A DNA stretch of 64,000 bases, taken from Variovorax paradoxus. Its GTDB lineage: Bacteria > Pseudomonadota > Gammaproteobacteria > Burkholderiales > Burkholderiaceae_C. Both the position numbers and the translations under genes were made by a program. Of the stretch, positions 24,595 through 34,605 are shown one piece after another. The notes below the pieces were generated by a model. The model had not been told where the DNA came from. It worked only from the letters and a program-made list of their open reading frames with translations, and ran no database searches. Numbering within the stretch: position 1 is the first letter of the stretch; each line of letters opens with the position of its first letter. The stretch lies in assembly GCF_000834655.1 (NCBI RefSeq), contig NZ_JXQQ01000027.1, positions 57,424 through 121,423 on the forward strand, written 5' to 3'.

Positions 24595-25251
24595 ATGAAC
24601 AACAAGATCTTGCAACGACGCGATGTGGGCCGGCTGGTTCTGGCAGGTGCCCTGCTGTTCGGCGCCGCTGTCGCCTTCGTCCGCCCGGCCTACGCCGCCG
24701 ACGAGGCGCCTGACGCGCTGGTCAAGCGCCTGTCGACCGATGTGCTCGAGACGATCAAGGCCGACTCGTCGATCAAGGCCGGCGACGTCAACAAGATCAT
24801 GCTGCTGGTCGACAGCAAGATCATGCCCAACGTCAACTTTCAGCGCATGACGGCCTCCGCCGTCGGCCCGGCCTGGCGCCAGGCCACGCCCGAGCAGCAA
24901 AAGCGCCTGCAGGACGAATTCAAGGCCCTGCTGGTTCGCACCTACGCCGGCGCGCTCGACCAGGTGGTCGACCAGACCGTGACCGTGCGTCCGTTCCGCG
25001 GCTCGGCCGATGACAAGGAAGTGCTGGTCCGCACCGAGATCCAGGGGCGCGGCGACCCCGTGCAGCTGGACTACCGCCTCGAGAAGACGCCGGGCCAGGG
25101 CGCAGGCTGGAAGGTCTACAACCTCAATGTGCTGGGCGTCTGGCTGGTCGATACCTACCGCACGCAGTTCGCGCAGGAAATCAACAAGAGCGGCATCGAC
25201 GGCCTGATCGCCGCGCTGGCCAGCCGCAACAAGAGCAACACCAAGGGCTGA
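24595..25251 (+). CDS. mlaC: Periplasmic phospholipid shuttle MlaC
   Basis: 218 aa soluble periplasmic carrier (Tol-Tol-Ttg2D family) that ferries phospholipid between MlaA and MlaD. A Sec signal peptide is cleaved after P-A-Y-A (residue 34). The segments VNFQRMTASAVGPAWRQATPEQ and WKVYNLNVLGVWLVDTYRTQF are family markers. The ATG at 24595 gives a normal signal peptide; the frame is open 132 bases upstream, but those residues do not fit. The 170 bases before it hold no gene I can see. Confidence 0.96.
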   Translation: MNNKILQRRDVGRLVLAGALLFGAAVAFVRPAYAADEAPDALVKRLSTDVLETIKADSSIKAGDVNKIMLLVDSKIMPNVNFQRMTASAVGPAWRQATPEQQKRLQDEFKALLVRTYAGALDQVVDQTVTVRPFRGSADDKEVLVRTEIQGRGDPVQLDYRLEKTPGQGAGWKVYNLNVLGVWLVDTYRTQFAQEINKSGIDGLIAALASRNKSNTKG

Positions 25252-25270
25252 CCGGCCCACGGCGACGCAC

Positions 25271-25546
25271 ATGCTGGTCCTGCCCACCAAGCTCACCCAC
25301 GACGAGGCCCCCGCCTGCATGCGCATGCTGCAGCAGGGGCTCAAGGGACAGACGGACTCGTCGTCCACGGTGGTCGACGCCACTGCGCTGGCCCAGTTCG
25401 ATTCGTCGGCGCTGGCGGTGCTGCTCGAATGCCGCCGCGAGTCCAGCGCACTGGGCCGCGGCTTTTCGGTCAAGGGCCTGTCGCCGCGTCTGCGCGAACT
25501 GGCTGCGCTGTACGGCATCGCGGGCCTTTTGCCCGCCGCGCCCTGA
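25271..25546 (+). CDS. mlaB: STAS-domain protein MlaB
   Basis: 91 aa single STAS domain that binds MlaF and stabilises the transporter. VVDATALAQFDSSALAVLLECRR is the STAS loop and helix with the conserved Asp-Ser-Ser. It follows mlaC by 19 bases, the normal last place in the mla operon. About 160 bases to the next gene contain only a G/C-rich inverted sequence (CAGCCTCCGAGGCTG at 25594-25608). Confidence 0.9.
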   Translation: MLVLPTKLTHDEAPACMRMLQQGLKGQTDSSSTVVDATALAQFDSSALAVLLECRRESSALGRGFSVKGLSPRLRELAALYGIAGLLPAAP

Positions 25547-25709
25547 CGGTCGGCTTCCCGGCTTTTCACTTCCCTTCGCTGCGTGTAAATCGCCAGCCTC
25601 CGAGGCTGGGGGCGCGGCCCGCTTTGGGCGGCCCGGCGGCGACCGCATGAGGTCAATCGAGCCGCCGCACGGCAGCTCGCGGGGGCGCCCCGTAAAATCG
25701 CGGGCTCCC

Positions 25710-26657
25710 ATGCCCGCGATCTCATTCCAATCGGTCTCCAAGACCTACCCTCCCTCCAGACAGCAGAAAGCCCAAGGCAAACAAGGCTTGCGCGCGGTCG
25801 ACGAGGTTTCCTTCCAGATCGAGCCGGGCGAGTTCTTCGGCCTGCTCGGCCCCAACGGCGCGGGCAAGACCACTTTGATCAGCATGCTCGCGGGCCTCTC
25901 GCGGCCCACGTCCGGCGCCATCAGCGTCCATGGCTTCGACGTGCAGCGCGACTATGCCCAGGCGCGGCGCCAGCTGGGCATCGTGCCGCAGGAGCTGGTG
26001 TTCGACCCCTTCTTCAATGTGCGCGAATCGTTGCGCATCCAGTCGGGCTACTTCGGCATCAAGAACAACGACGACTGGATCGACGAGCTGCTGCACAGCC
26101 TGGGCCTGGCCGACAAGGCCACGGCCAACATGCGGCAGCTGTCGGGCGGCATGAAGCGCCGGGTGCTGGTGGCGCAGGCGCTGGTGCACAAGCCTCCGGT
26201 GATCGTGCTGGACGAGCCCACCGCCGGCGTCGACGTTGAGCTGCGCCAGACGCTCTGGCAGTTCGTCGCCAAGCTCAACAAGCAGGGCAGCACCGTGCTG
26301 CTGACGACCCATTACCTCGAAGAAGCCGAGGCGCTGTGCAGCCGCATCGCGATGCTCAAGCTGGGCCGCGTGATCGCGCTCGACCGCACCAGCGAACTGC
26401 TGAAGTCGGCTGCAAGCAACGTGCTGCGCTTCAAGACTGACGCGATGCTGCCCTGGGCCATTGCCCAGCACGCGCGCATCACCGGGCGCATCGTGCAACT
26501 GCCGGCGCAGAACGCCCATGAAGTCGAACAACTGCTGGCCGCGATCCGCGAAGCCGGTGTCGCGGTGGAAGACGTGGAAATGCGCAAGGCCGACCTGGAA
26601 GACGTGTTCATCGACCTGATGGCGGGCGAACAGACGCCGCTGGAGGTCGCAAGATGA
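25710..26657 (+). CDS. ABC-2 type transporter ATP-binding protein
   Basis: 315 aa ATPase of the drug/lipid exporter class (YadG/CcmA-like). Walker A is GPNGAGKTT, the signature is LSGGMKRRVLVAQAL, Walker B is VIVLDEPTAGVD, and the H-loop is TTHYLEEAE. The start at 25710 places the first strand (ISFQSVSKTY) at the N-terminus. It overlaps the following permease gene. The pair lies between mlaB and ibaG in many betaproteobacteria; the substrate is not known. Confidence 0.93.
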   Translation: MPAISFQSVSKTYPPSRQQKAQGKQGLRAVDEVSFQIEPGEFFGLLGPNGAGKTTLISMLAGLSRPTSGAISVHGFDVQRDYAQARRQLGIVPQELVFDPFFNVRESLRIQSGYFGIKNNDDWIDELLHSLGLADKATANMRQLSGGMKRRVLVAQALVHKPPVIVLDEPTAGVDVELRQTLWQFVAKLNKQGSTVLLTTHYLEEAEALCSRIAMLKLGRVIALDRTSELLKSAASNVLRFKTDAMLPWAIAQHARITGRIVQLPAQNAHEVEQLLAAIREAGVAVEDVEMRKADLEDVFIDLMAGEQTPLEVAR

Positions 26658-27418
26658 TGGCGGTTACCGGTTGGCGCGCACTGCTCTACAAGGAAACTTT
26701 GCGCTTCTGGAAGGTCGGCTTCCAGACGGTCGGCGCGCCGGTGCTCACCGCGCTGCTCTATTTGATGGTGTTCGGCCACGTGCTCGAAGACCACGTGAAG
26801 GTCTACGGCTCGGTCGGCTACACGGCCTTCCTGGTGCCGGGCCTCGTGATGATGAGCGTGCTGCAGAACGCCTTTGCGAACAGCTCGTCCTCGATCATCC
26901 AGAGCAAGATCATGGGCAACCTGGTGTTCGTGCTGCTCACGCCGCTGTCGCACTGGGGCTGGTTCTTCGCCTACGTGGGGTCGTCGATCATCCGCGGGCT
27001 GGCGGTAGGGCTCGGCGTGTTCGTGGTCACCATCTTCTTCGCGATGCCCAACTTCGTGGCGCCGGTCTGGATCGTCGTGTTCGCGCTGCTGGGCGCCGCC
27101 ATGCTGGGCACCCTGGGGCTGATCGCCGGCCTCTGGGCCGAGAAGTTCGACCAGATGGCCGTGTTCCAGAATTTCCTGATCATGCCCATGACGTTCCTCT
27201 CGGGCGTGTTCTATTCGATCGGCTCGCTGCCGCCGTTCTGGCAGAGCGTGAGCCACCTGAACCCGTTCTTCTACATGATCGACGGCTTTCGCTACGGCTT
27301 CTTCGGCGTGAGCGACGCGTCGCCGTGGCTCAGCCTGGGCATCGTCGGCACCGCCTGGCTGGTGGTGAGCGCGATTGCCGTCCATCTCCTTCGTATCGGC
27401 TACAAAATCCGAGGCTGA
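26654..27418 (+). CDS. ABC-2 type transporter permease
   Basis: 254 aa inner-membrane permease with six hydrophobic segments, similar to YadH. The conserved region FLIMPMTFLSGVFYSIGSLP followed by HLNPFFYMIDGFRYGFFG is the ABC-2 signature. It begins ATGATG, overlapping the ATPase stop; either ATG could be used. It forms a transporter with the upstream ATPase. Confidence 0.93.
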   Translation: MMAVTGWRALLYKETLRFWKVGFQTVGAPVLTALLYLMVFGHVLEDHVKVYGSVGYTAFLVPGLVMMSVLQNAFANSSSSIIQSKIMGNLVFVLLTPLSHWGWFFAYVGSSIIRGLAVGLGVFVVTIFFAMPNFVAPVWIVVFALLGAAMLGTLGLIAGLWAEKFDQMAVFQNFLIMPMTFLSGVFYSIGSLPPFWQSVSHLNPFFYMIDGFRYGFFGVSDASPWLSLGIVGTAWLVVSAIAVHLLRIGYKIRG

Positions 27419-27437
27419 AAGCCTCTTTCCAGACCCC

Positions 27438-27680
27438 ATGACCGCCGAACAACTCCAGGCCCTGATCCAGTCCCATCTCCCCTGCGAGCACATCTCGCTG
27501 GAGGGCGACGGCCGACATTGGTACGCGACCATCGTCTCGGCCGAATTCGAGGGCAAGCGCGCCATCCAGCGCCACCAGCGGGTCTACGCCACCCTCGGTG
27601 CGAAAATGCACACCGACGAAGTGCATGCGCTCTCGATGAAAACCTACACGCCGGCCGAATGGGCGGCGGTGGAAAAGTAA
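27438..27680 (+). CDS. ibaG: BolA/IbaG family protein
   Basis: 80 aa BolA-like protein, a fold that together with monothiol glutaredoxins carries or senses Fe-S clusters. It shows [23 protein letters not shown] and the helix-turn [11 protein letters not shown]. The [11 protein letters not shown] end is typical of the IbaG (YrbA) subgroup, which sits just before murA in many Proteobacteria, as here. I start at the ATG at 27438; the 63 bases upstream in frame are not conserved-looking. Confidence 0.92.
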   Translation: MTAEQLQALIQSHLPCEHISLEGDGRHWYATIVSAEFEGKRAIQRHQRVYATLGAKMHTDEVHALSMKTYTPAEWAAVEK

Positions 27681-27720
27681 CTTTCCGGCCCTCGGGCCAC
27701 CCCATTTCGCTGGATCCTCG

Positions 27721-29010
27721 ATGGACAAACTTCTGATTCGCGGCGGGCGCCAGCTTCGCGGCGAAGTGCTCATTTCCGGCGCCAAGAACGCCGCGCTGCC
27801 CGAGTTGTGCGCCGCGCTCCTGACCGACCAGCCCGTGACGCTGCATAACGTGCCCCGCCTGCAGGACGTCTCGACGATGCTCAAGCTGGTGCGCAACATG
27901 GGCGTCGCGGCCGAGCGCGATGACAGCGGCACCGTGCAGCTGAACGCCGGCGACCTCACCAATCCCGAGGCCCCCTACGAGCTGGTGAAGACCATGCGCG
28001 CCTCCGTGCTGGCCCTCGGGCCGCTGCTCGCGCGCTTCGGCCAAGCCAAGGTGTCGCTCCCGGGCGGCTGCGCCATCGGCTCGCGGCCGGTCGACCAGCA
28101 CATCAAGGGCCTGCAGGCGATGGGCGCCGAGATCGTGGTCGAGCACGGCTACATGGTCGCGAGCCTGCCCGCCGGTCGCACCCGCCTGAAGGGCGCGCGC
28201 ATCCTGACCGACATGGTCACCGTCACCGGCACCGAGAACTTCCTCATGGCCGCCGCGTTGGCCGAGGGCGAGACGCTGCTCGAAAACGCCGCGCAGGAGC
28301 CCGAAATCGTCGACCTGGCCGAAATGCTGATCCGCATGGGCGCGAAGATCGAAGGCCACGGCACCAGCCACATCCGCATCCAGGGCGTCGACAAGCTGCA
28401 CGGCTGCGAGCACGCCGTGGTGGCCGACCGCATCGAGGCCGGCACCTTCCTCTGCGCCGTCGCGGCCACGGGCGGCGACGTGTTCCTGCGCCACGCCCGC
28501 GCCGACCACATGGACGCCGTGATCGACAAGCTGCGCGACGCCGGCTGCACGGTCTCCCCGGAAGAGGGGGGCGTCCGCATCAGCTCCAAGGCCCCGGCCA
28601 GCGAGCACCTGAAGGCGCAGAGCTTCAGCACCACCGAATACCCCGGTTTCCCGACCGACATGCAGGCCCAGTTCATGGCGCTGAACGTGATCGCACGCGG
28701 CGCTTCGATGGTCACCGAAACGATCTTCGAGAACCGCTTCATGCACGTGAACGAGATGGTGCGCCTGGGCGCGACGATCCACGTCGAAGGCAAGGTCGCG
28801 ATGGTCGAAGGCGTGCCCCAGCTCTCGGGCGCCACCGTGATGGCCACCGACCTGCGCGCCTCCGCCAGCCTGGTCATCGCCGGCCTCGTGGCCGAGGGCG
28901 AGACGCTGGTCGACCGCATCTATCACCTGGACCGCGGCTACGACCGCATGGAAGCCAAGCTGCGCGGCCTCGGCGCCGACATCGAACGCGTGACCGGAGC
29001 CGCCGCATGA
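27721..29010 (+). CDS. murA: UDP-N-acetylglucosamine 1-carboxyvinyltransferase
   Basis: 429 aa, first committed enzyme of peptidoglycan synthesis (enolpyruvate transfer to UDP-GlcNAc). The active-site cysteine is Cys117 in [14 protein letters not shown], the fosfomycin target. Lys22/Asn23 in [10 protein letters not shown] and the [12 protein letters not shown] segment are conserved. It follows ibaG by 40 bases and overlaps hisG by four bases. Confidence 0.98.
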   Translation: MDKLLIRGGRQLRGEVLISGAKNAALPELCAALLTDQPVTLHNVPRLQDVSTMLKLVRNMGVAAERDDSGTVQLNAGDLTNPEAPYELVKTMRASVLALGPLLARFGQAKVSLPGGCAIGSRPVDQHIKGLQAMGAEIVVEHGYMVASLPAGRTRLKGARILTDMVTVTGTENFLMAAALAEGETLLENAAQEPEIVDLAEMLIRMGAKIEGHGTSHIRIQGVDKLHGCEHAVVADRIEAGTFLCAVAATGGDVFLRHARADHMDAVIDKLRDAGCTVSPEEGGVRISSKAPASEHLKAQSFSTTEYPGFPTDMQAQFMALNVIARGASMVTETIFENRFMHVNEMVRLGATIHVEGKVAMVEGVPQLSGATVMATDLRASASLVIAGLVAEGETLVDRIYHLDRGYDRMEAKLRGLGADIERVTGAAA

Positions 29011-29663
29011 TCACCCTGGCACTCTCCAAAGGCCGCATCTTCGAAGAGACGATGCCCCTCCTGGCCGCCGCCGGCATCGAGGTCACCGAAGACCCCGAGA
29101 AGTCGCGCAAGCTCATCCTCGAAACCACCCGCCCCGACGTGCGCGTGGTGCTGGTGCGCGCTTCCGACGTGCCCACCTACGTTCAGTACGGCGGCGCCGA
29201 CCTCGGCGTGACAGGCCTTGACGTCCTGCTGGAAAACGGCAACCAGGGCATGTACCAGCCGCTGGACCTGCGCATCGCGGCCTGCCGCCTGAGCGTGGCC
29301 GTGCGCGCCGACTACGACTACGCCTCGGCCGTGCGCCAGGGCTCGCGCCTGCGCGTGGCGACCAAGTACGTGGGCCTATCGCGCGAGTTCTTTGCAAGCA
29401 AGGGTGTGCACGTCGACCTCATCAAGCTCTACGGCAGCATGGAGCTCGCGCCGCTCACGGGGCTGGCCGACGCCATCGTCGACCTGGTCTCGACGGGCAA
29501 CACGCTCAAGGCCAACCACCTCGTCGAGGTCGAACGCATCATGGACATCAGCGCGCGCCTCGTCGTCAACCAGGCCGCGCTCAAGCTCAAGCGCGAACCC
29601 ATCCGCCGCATCATCGACGCGTTCGCGTCAGCCATTCCTCCCGCCAAATCTCCAGCCCCATGA
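29007..29663 (+). CDS. hisG: ATP phosphoribosyltransferase, short form
   Basis: 218 aa catalytic subunit of the first step of histidine synthesis. It has the short architecture, lacking the C-terminal regulatory ACT-like domain, so it is expected to need HisZ encoded elsewhere. Motifs: [25 protein letters not shown] and [17 protein letters not shown] (the PRPP loop). Its start overlaps murA and its stop overlaps hisD. Confidence 0.97.
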   Translation: MITLALSKGRIFEETMPLLAAAGIEVTEDPEKSRKLILETTRPDVRVVLVRASDVPTYVQYGGADLGVTGLDVLLENGNQGMYQPLDLRIAACRLSVAVRADYDYASAVRQGSRLRVATKYVGLSREFFASKGVHVDLIKLYGSMELAPLTGLADAIVDLVSTGNTLKANHLVEVERIMDISARLVVNQAALKLKREPIRRIIDAFASAIPPAKSPAP

Positions 29664-30982
29664 CTTTGAAAGCAGCCCCCGCCCGTCTCTCCACGACTTC
29701 AGCCAGCTTCGACGCTGAATTCAAGGCGCGGCTGCATTGGTCCGCGGACGCGGATGCGGCCATCGAGAAGGTGGTGGCCGACATCCTGGCCGACGTGCAA
29801 AAGCGCGGCGACGACGCGGTGCTCGACTACACGAACCGTTTCGACAAGCTGGACGCGAAGACGCTGCCCGGGCTGGAACTCACGCAAACCGAACTGAAGG
29901 CCGCCTTCGAGGCATTGCCCGCCGCGCAGCGCGACGCGCTCGAAGCCGCCGCGCGCCGCGTGCGCAGCTACCACGAGGCCCAGAAGAAGGCGAGCGGCGA
30001 GAGCTGGAGCTACCGCGACGCCGACGGCACGCTGCTCGGCCAGAAGGTCACGCCGCTCGACCGCGTCGGCATCTACGTGCCGGGCGGCAAGGCCGCGTAT
30101 CCGTCGAGCGTGCTGATGAATGCCATTCCCGCGCACGTCGCGGGCGTGGGCGAGATCATCATGGTCGTGCCGACGCCGAGAGGTGAAAAGAACCAGCTCG
30201 TGCTCGCCGCCGCCTACGTGGCCGGCGTCACGCGCGGCTTCACCGTCGGCGGCGCCCAGGCCGTGGCCGCGCTGGCCTACGGTACCGCCACCATCCGCGC
30301 GGTCGACAAGATCACCGGCCCCGGCAACGCCTACGTGGCCGCCGCCAAGCGCCGCGTGTTCGGCACCGTGGGCATCGACATGATCGCGGGCCCGAGCGAG
30401 ATCCTCGTGCTGGCCGACGGCACCACGCCGCCCGAGTGGGTGGCCATGGACCTGTTCAGCCAGGCCGAGCACGACGAGCTGGCGCAAAGCATCCTGCTGT
30501 GCCCCGATGCCGCCTACATCGACCGCGTGCAGGCCGAGATCGACCGCCTGCTCCCCGCCATGCCTCGCGCGGAAATCATCGCCGCCTCGCTCAACGGCCG
30601 CGGCGCGTTGATCCACACCAAGAGCATGGAAGAGGCCTGCGAGATCAGCAACCGCATCGCCCCCGAGCACCTGGAAGTCAGCAGCAGCGAGCCCAATCGC
30701 TGGGAGCCGCTCTTGCGCCACGCCGGCGCGATCTTCCTGGGCGCCTTCACCAGCGAGAGCCTGGGCGACTACTGCGCCGGCCCGAACCACGTGCTGCCCA
30801 CGAGCGGCACGGCGCGCTTCTCCAGCCCGCTGGGCGTCTACGACTTCCAGAAGCGCTCCAGCCTGATCGAGGTGAGCGAAGCCGGCGCCCAGGTGCTCGG
30901 CCCGATCGCGGTCACGCTGGCCGAAGGCGAGGGCCTGCAGGCGCACGCCGAAGCCGCCCGCATGCGCCTGCGTAAGATCTGA
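29660..30982 (+). CDS. hisD: Histidinol dehydrogenase
   Basis: 440 aa, catalyses the last two steps from histidinol to histidine with NAD and zinc. Motifs: [19 protein letters not shown], the metal and catalytic region [12 protein letters not shown], and IAPEHLEV. The usual neighbour hisC is displaced by three other genes here. Confidence 0.98.
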   Translation: MTLKAAPARLSTTSASFDAEFKARLHWSADADAAIEKVVADILADVQKRGDDAVLDYTNRFDKLDAKTLPGLELTQTELKAAFEALPAAQRDALEAAARRVRSYHEAQKKASGESWSYRDADGTLLGQKVTPLDRVGIYVPGGKAAYPSSVLMNAIPAHVAGVGEIIMVVPTPRGEKNQLVLAAAYVAGVTRGFTVGGAQAVAALAYGTATIRAVDKITGPGNAYVAAAKRRVFGTVGIDMIAGPSEILVLADGTTPPEWVAMDLFSQAEHDELAQSILLCPDAAYIDRVQAEIDRLLPAMPRAEIIAASLNGRGALIHTKSMEEACEISNRIAPEHLEVSSSEPNRWEPLLRHAGAIFLGAFTSESLGDYCAGPNHVLPTSGTARFSSPLGVYDFQKRSSLIEVSEAGAQVLGPIAVTLAEGEGLQAHAEAARMRLRKI

Positions 30983-31020
30983 GGCTCCAACAAACCCCGC
31001 TTCAGGGAGGAGCACGCCAG

Positions 31021-31845
31021 ATGATTCAACGTCTCTATCGTTCGCGATTTTTCCGTTTCGCCGCGGGCCTCGCGGCAGGCGCCGCCTTGCTGGCCGCCTG
31101 CACGCAGATGCCGCAGAACCGCGCCGAGACGGCGGCGATGTCCGCCACGCCCAGCGCCGCACCGGCCGCCCCCGCGCCCGCGAAGTTGGGCACCCAATGG
31201 GGCGAGGGCATCGAGTCGAAGACCCGCACCATCGTGACCAAGCGGTTGTCCGAGCAGCCCGACGAAGTGGCTTCGGTTGGCTACAACGAAGCCGCTGCCG
31301 TGCGCCGCGACGTGGGCAGCAACCCTGAGCGCCGGCTCAACCTGCAACTGGCCCAGGGCGATGTCGAATGGTCGGTGCTCGACGAGAACAACCGACCACT
31401 GGCGCTGCAGCGCTCGCGCCGCGGCGACGACAACTTCCGCCTCGCCGGCATCGAAGGCGCGCGCTACACGCTGCGCTTTCGCAACCTGAGCGAACGCAGC
31501 TACGAGGTGATCGCCACCGTCGACGGCCTCGATGTGCTCACCGGCAGGCCCGGCAGCCTGCGCAACGGCGGCTACGTGCTGCGCCCGCAGGAGACGCTGA
31601 ACATCGAGGGCTTCCGCAAGAGCCAGAGCGAGGTCGCCGCCTTCCGCTTCGCCACCCCGGGGCGCGCCTATGCGGCGAACACCGAAGCCGGTGACGTGCG
31701 CAACATCGGCGTGATCGGCGCGGCCCTGTTCGAACTCGAGCAGCCCCAGGCCCCGCGCCGTCCGCGCCGCGATGCCACGCCGCCGCAGCCCAGCGCTTTT
31801 CCGGCCGACGGCGCCTATGCGCCGCCGCCGCGCTACCGCAAGTAA
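31021..31845 (+). CDS. Hypothetical lipoprotein
   Basis: 274 aa, family not recognised. The signal peptide ends L-L-A-A-C with Cys27 as the probable lipidation site. An Ala/Pro linker (about 38-58) leads into a globular part with beta-rich segments (LNLQLAQGDVEWSVLDENN, YTLRFRNLSERSYEVIATVDGLDVL) that look like a beta-sandwich. A Pro/Arg-rich tail ends the protein. An AGGGAGGAG ribosome site precedes the ATG. It is inserted between hisD and hisC and is in tandem with two further non-his genes. Confidence 0.8.
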   Translation: MIQRLYRSRFFRFAAGLAAGAALLAACTQMPQNRAETAAMSATPSAAPAAPAPAKLGTQWGEGIESKTRTIVTKRLSEQPDEVASVGYNEAAAVRRDVGSNPERRLNLQLAQGDVEWSVLDENNRPLALQRSRRGDDNFRLAGIEGARYTLRFRNLSERSYEVIATVDGLDVLTGRPGSLRNGGYVLRPQETLNIEGFRKSQSEVAAFRFATPGRAYAANTEAGDVRNIGVIGAALFELEQPQAPRRPRRDATPPQPSAFPADGAYAPPPRYRK

Positions 31846-31850
31846 AGGCC

Positions 31851-32210
31851 ATGAAGCGCACCGCCCGTCTGTCGATGCTCGTGTTCGCGCTTGCGGCCGG
31901 TGCCGGTGCGCAGGCCATGACCATCCGCGAGTTCCACACGCTCGAGGTCAAGGAAAAGAAAGAGGGCAAGGCCTACGCGAGCTACTACCTCGTGGGCGTG
32001 CTCGAAGGCCTGCGCGAAGCCAGCGACACGGCGCGGCGCACGGGCCAGAAGCCGCTGTTCTGCGTCGATGGCCGGCGGCTCGAGCCCTCGATGGCGCGCT
32101 CGATCTTCGAATCCGAACTCAAGCGCAACGCCGAACTCTACGAGGCCGACATGCCGGTGCAGCTGGTGCTGTCGGCCGCGTTGCAGAACAGCTTCCGCTG
32201 CGCGTCGTGA
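31851..32210 (+). CDS. Small secreted protein, Rap1a/Tai-like pattern
   Basis: 119 aa with a Sec signal peptide (cleavage near A-Q-A, residue 22). The mature part reads as a small helical domain: YYLVGVLEGL, then FCVDGRRLEP, then VLSAALQNSFRC. A Y-x-x-G helix, a first Cys and a last Phe-x-Cys resemble the Rap1a/Tai immunity family and related small periplasmic proteins, but the match is by pattern only. It begins five bases after the lipoprotein gene, so the two are probably co-translated. Confidence 0.7.
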   Translation: MKRTARLSMLVFALAAGAGAQAMTIREFHTLEVKEKKEGKAYASYYLVGVLEGLREASDTARRTGQKPLFCVDGRRLEPSMARSIFESELKRNAELYEADMPVQLVLSAALQNSFRCAS

Positions 32211-32217
32211 CTGCCCC

Positions 32218-32892
32218 ATGTTCGCAAAACTGAAAAAGGCCCTGATGGGCGGCGCCGCCGATGCAACACCCACGCGCGCCCAGCTGCGCCTGCAGGCCAT
32301 GCTCGACGAGCTGGAAGACGAGCCCGAGCAGACCTTCCTGGACAGCGCCGATGCGGAGCACCGCGTCGACATCCATGCCTTCGGCCGCAACTTCGTCGAG
32401 GAAGGCGATGACGGCGAATCGGCCGACGACGAAGGCTACGTGCTCGTCACCAACGGCATGAGCGACCGGCTCATGCCCGCGCCGCCCAATGGCGTGCCCG
32501 AGGGGATGACGCGCGCGGCCGAGCTGGTCTGGTACGTGCGCGACCTCGACCCCGAATACATCTCGAACCTGCGCTGGCTCGCCAAGCTGCCGGCCTTCGA
32601 CCGCTTCTTCCTGGCCAGCGGCCACCGCGTGCCGATGCCAGAGCCGCCGCTGTCGTTCTGCGGGTTCCAGACCTTCTTCTTCCTCACGCCGATCTACCGC
32701 CCCGACGCGCGGCTGCTCTCCGGCGTCACGGTGGACGAGGGCGAGGCCATCGCGACGCTGACCGTCAATCTCATCTCCGAAGCCGAATACGCGCTGGTCA
32801 AGCGCGAGGGCGGCTTGGACGAACTGCTCGACATGTTCGACGCCAACGACCACCCGATGGTCTTCGACCCCCAGCGAACCTCTTATGTCTGA
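32218..32892 (+). CDS. Suppressor-of-fused (SUFU) domain protein
   Basis: 224 aa cytosolic protein. An N-terminal helical stretch and an acidic linker (EEGDDGESADDEG) precede the SUFU-type domain: YVLVTNGMSDRLMP, AELVWYVRDLD, LASGHRVPMPEP and NLISEAEYALVKREGG. Bacterial SUFU-domain proteins are of mostly unknown role; some are immunity proteins in toxin loci. Its start is at 32218 behind the small secreted gene, and its last eight bases overlap hisC, which ties it to the histidine transcript. Confidence 0.82.
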   Translation: MFAKLKKALMGGAADATPTRAQLRLQAMLDELEDEPEQTFLDSADAEHRVDIHAFGRNFVEEGDDGESADDEGYVLVTNGMSDRLMPAPPNGVPEGMTRAAELVWYVRDLDPEYISNLRWLAKLPAFDRFFLASGHRVPMPEPPLSFCGFQTFFFLTPIYRPDARLLSGVTVDEGEAIATLTVNLISEAEYALVKREGGLDELLDMFDANDHPMVFDPQRTSYV

Positions 32893-33967
32893 CTCTCTTC
32901 CCGCGCTCCAGCGCATCCGCGCCGACGTGCGCGCCATGCACGCCTACGCCGTGCAGGACGCGCGCGGCTTCATCAAGCTCGACGCGATGGAAAACCCCTT
33001 CGGCCTGCCACCCGCGCTGCAGGCCGAGCTCGGCGCGCGGCTGGGCGCGCTGGCGCTCAACCGCTACCCGGGCGACCGCGGCGCCGACCTGCAGCGCGCG
33101 CTGGCCGCGCATGCGCAGATGCCCGAGGGCTTCAGCCTGATGCTGGGCAACGGCTCGGACGAACTGATCTCGCTCCTGACCATCGCCTGCGACCAGGCCG
33201 GCGCCACCGTGCTCGCGCCCGTGCCCGGCTTCGTGATGTACGCGATGAGCGCCCAGCTGCAGGGCCTGCGCTTCGTCGGCGTGCCGCTCACGGCCGATTT
33301 CGAGCTGGACGAGGCCGCCATGGTGGCCGCCATTGCGCGCGAGAAGCCCGCCATCGTCTACCTCGCCTACCCGAACAATCCGACCGCCAACCTCTGGGAC
33401 GACACCGTCGTCGAGAAGATTGTCGAAGCCCAGGGCGCGCAGGGCGGCCTGGTGGTGATCGACGAGGCGTACCAGCCCTTCGCGGCCCGCAGCTACATCG
33501 ACCGGCTTGCCGGGCACCGCCACGTGCTGCTGATGCGCACGCTCAGCAAGTTCGGCCTGGCGGGCATCCGCCTGGGCTACCTCATGGGGCCGGCCGCGCT
33601 GGTCGCCGAGATCGACAAGGTGCGCCCGCCCTACAACATCAGCGTGCTCAATTGCGAGTGCGCGCTGTTCGCGCTGGAGCACACCGAGGTGTTCGAGGCG
33701 CAGGCCAGGCAGATCCGCGAGGAGCGCGAGCGCCTGATGACCGGCCTGGGCCGGCTGCCCGGCGTGAAGACCTGGCCGAGCGACGCCAACATGATCCTTT
33801 TGCGTGTGCCCGATGCCGCCAAGACCTTCGAGGGCATGAAGGCTCAGGGGGTCCTGGTGAAGAACGTTTCTAAAATGCACGAACTGCTGGCAAATTGCCT
33901 GCGCCTGACCGTCGGAACGGCCGACGAGAATGCGCGGATGCTGGCGGCACTCGAAGCCTCACTATGA
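32885..33967 (+). CDS. hisC: Histidinol-phosphate aminotransferase
   Basis: 360 aa PLP-dependent class II aminotransferase. The N-terminal LDAMENPFG, the YPNNPTA loop and the Schiff-base lysine in [15 protein letters not shown] are visible. It converts imidazole acetol phosphate to histidinol phosphate. It overlaps the upstream SUFU gene by eight bases and hisB by four. Confidence 0.97.
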   Translation: MSDSLPALQRIRADVRAMHAYAVQDARGFIKLDAMENPFGLPPALQAELGARLGALALNRYPGDRGADLQRALAAHAQMPEGFSLMLGNGSDELISLLTIACDQAGATVLAPVPGFVMYAMSAQLQGLRFVGVPLTADFELDEAAMVAAIAREKPAIVYLAYPNNPTANLWDDTVVEKIVEAQGAQGGLVVIDEAYQPFAARSYIDRLAGHRHVLLMRTLSKFGLAGIRLGYLMGPAALVAEIDKVRPPYNISVLNCECALFALEHTEVFEAQARQIREERERLMTGLGRLPGVKTWPSDANMILLRVPDAAKTFEGMKAQGVLVKNVSKMHELLANCLRLTVGTADENARMLAALEASL

Positions 33968-34572
33968 CCACCCCACAGAGCACCGACCGCATCGCGTCGG
34001 TCACCCGCAATACCGCCGAGACGAAGATCACCGTCAGCGTGAACCTCGACGGCACCGGCAAGGCCACGCTGTCCACCGGCATCGGCTTCTTCGACCACAT
34101 GCTCGACCAGATCGCCCGCCACGGGCTGATCGACCTCGATATCGACTGCCAGGGCGACCTGCACATCGACGGCCACCACACGGTGGAAGACGTGGGCATC
34201 ACGCTCGGACAGGCCGTGGCCCAGGCCATCGGCGACAAGAAGGGCATCCGCCGCTACGGCCACGCCTACGTGCCGCTGGACGAGGCATTGAGCCGCGTGG
34301 TCATCGATTTCTCGGGCCGTCCCGGCCTCGTGATGCACGTGCCCTTCACCAGCGGGATGATCGGCACCTTCGACAGCCAGCTCACCTACGAGTTCTTCCA
34401 GGGCTTCGTGAACCACGCCTTCGTCACGCTGCACATCGACAACCTGAAGGGCGTGAACGCGCACCACCAGTGCGAGACCGTGTTCAAGGCCTTCGCCCGT
34501 GCGATGCGCGGCGCGCTGGAACTCGACCCGCGCTCCGTGGGCGTCATCCCGTCGACCAAGGGTTCGCTCTGA
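33964..34572 (+). CDS. hisB: Imidazoleglycerol-phosphate dehydratase
   Basis: 202 aa monofunctional enzyme (no phosphatase domain). The two Mn-binding clusters are [14 protein letters not shown] with [13 protein letters not shown], and [14 protein letters not shown]. The ATG at 33964 overlaps the hisC stop; the longer open frame upstream is a shadow of hisC. Confidence 0.97.
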   Translation: MTTPQSTDRIASVTRNTAETKITVSVNLDGTGKATLSTGIGFFDHMLDQIARHGLIDLDIDCQGDLHIDGHHTVEDVGITLGQAVAQAIGDKKGIRRYGHAYVPLDEALSRVVIDFSGRPGLVMHVPFTSGMIGTFDSQLTYEFFQGFVNHAFVTLHIDNLKGVNAHHQCETVFKAFARAMRGALELDPRSVGVIPSTKGSL

Positions 34573-34588
34573 GAGCCGCCGGCGAACA

Positions 34589-34605
34589 GCTATGAAATCT
34601 GTAGC
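34589..34605. repeat. GCTATGAAA-N4-TAGC motif at the start of hisH
   Basis: GCTATGAAATCTGTAGC spans the hisH start codon and forms a short GCTA/TAGC inverted repeat. The same layout, GCTATGAAAAGCATAGC, lies at 23678-23694 in the mlaA signal-peptide region. I recognise this as like a short mosaic repeat that is frequent between genes of Comamonadaceae; that recollection is not checked here. Confidence 0.5.

Noticed and set aside
25594..25640. A fourth copy of the intergenic hairpin repeat before the ABC-2 ATPase gene.
   Set aside because: It shares only a short GGGCGGCCCGGCGG block, also seen near 37343, and lacks the conserved core of copies A-C.
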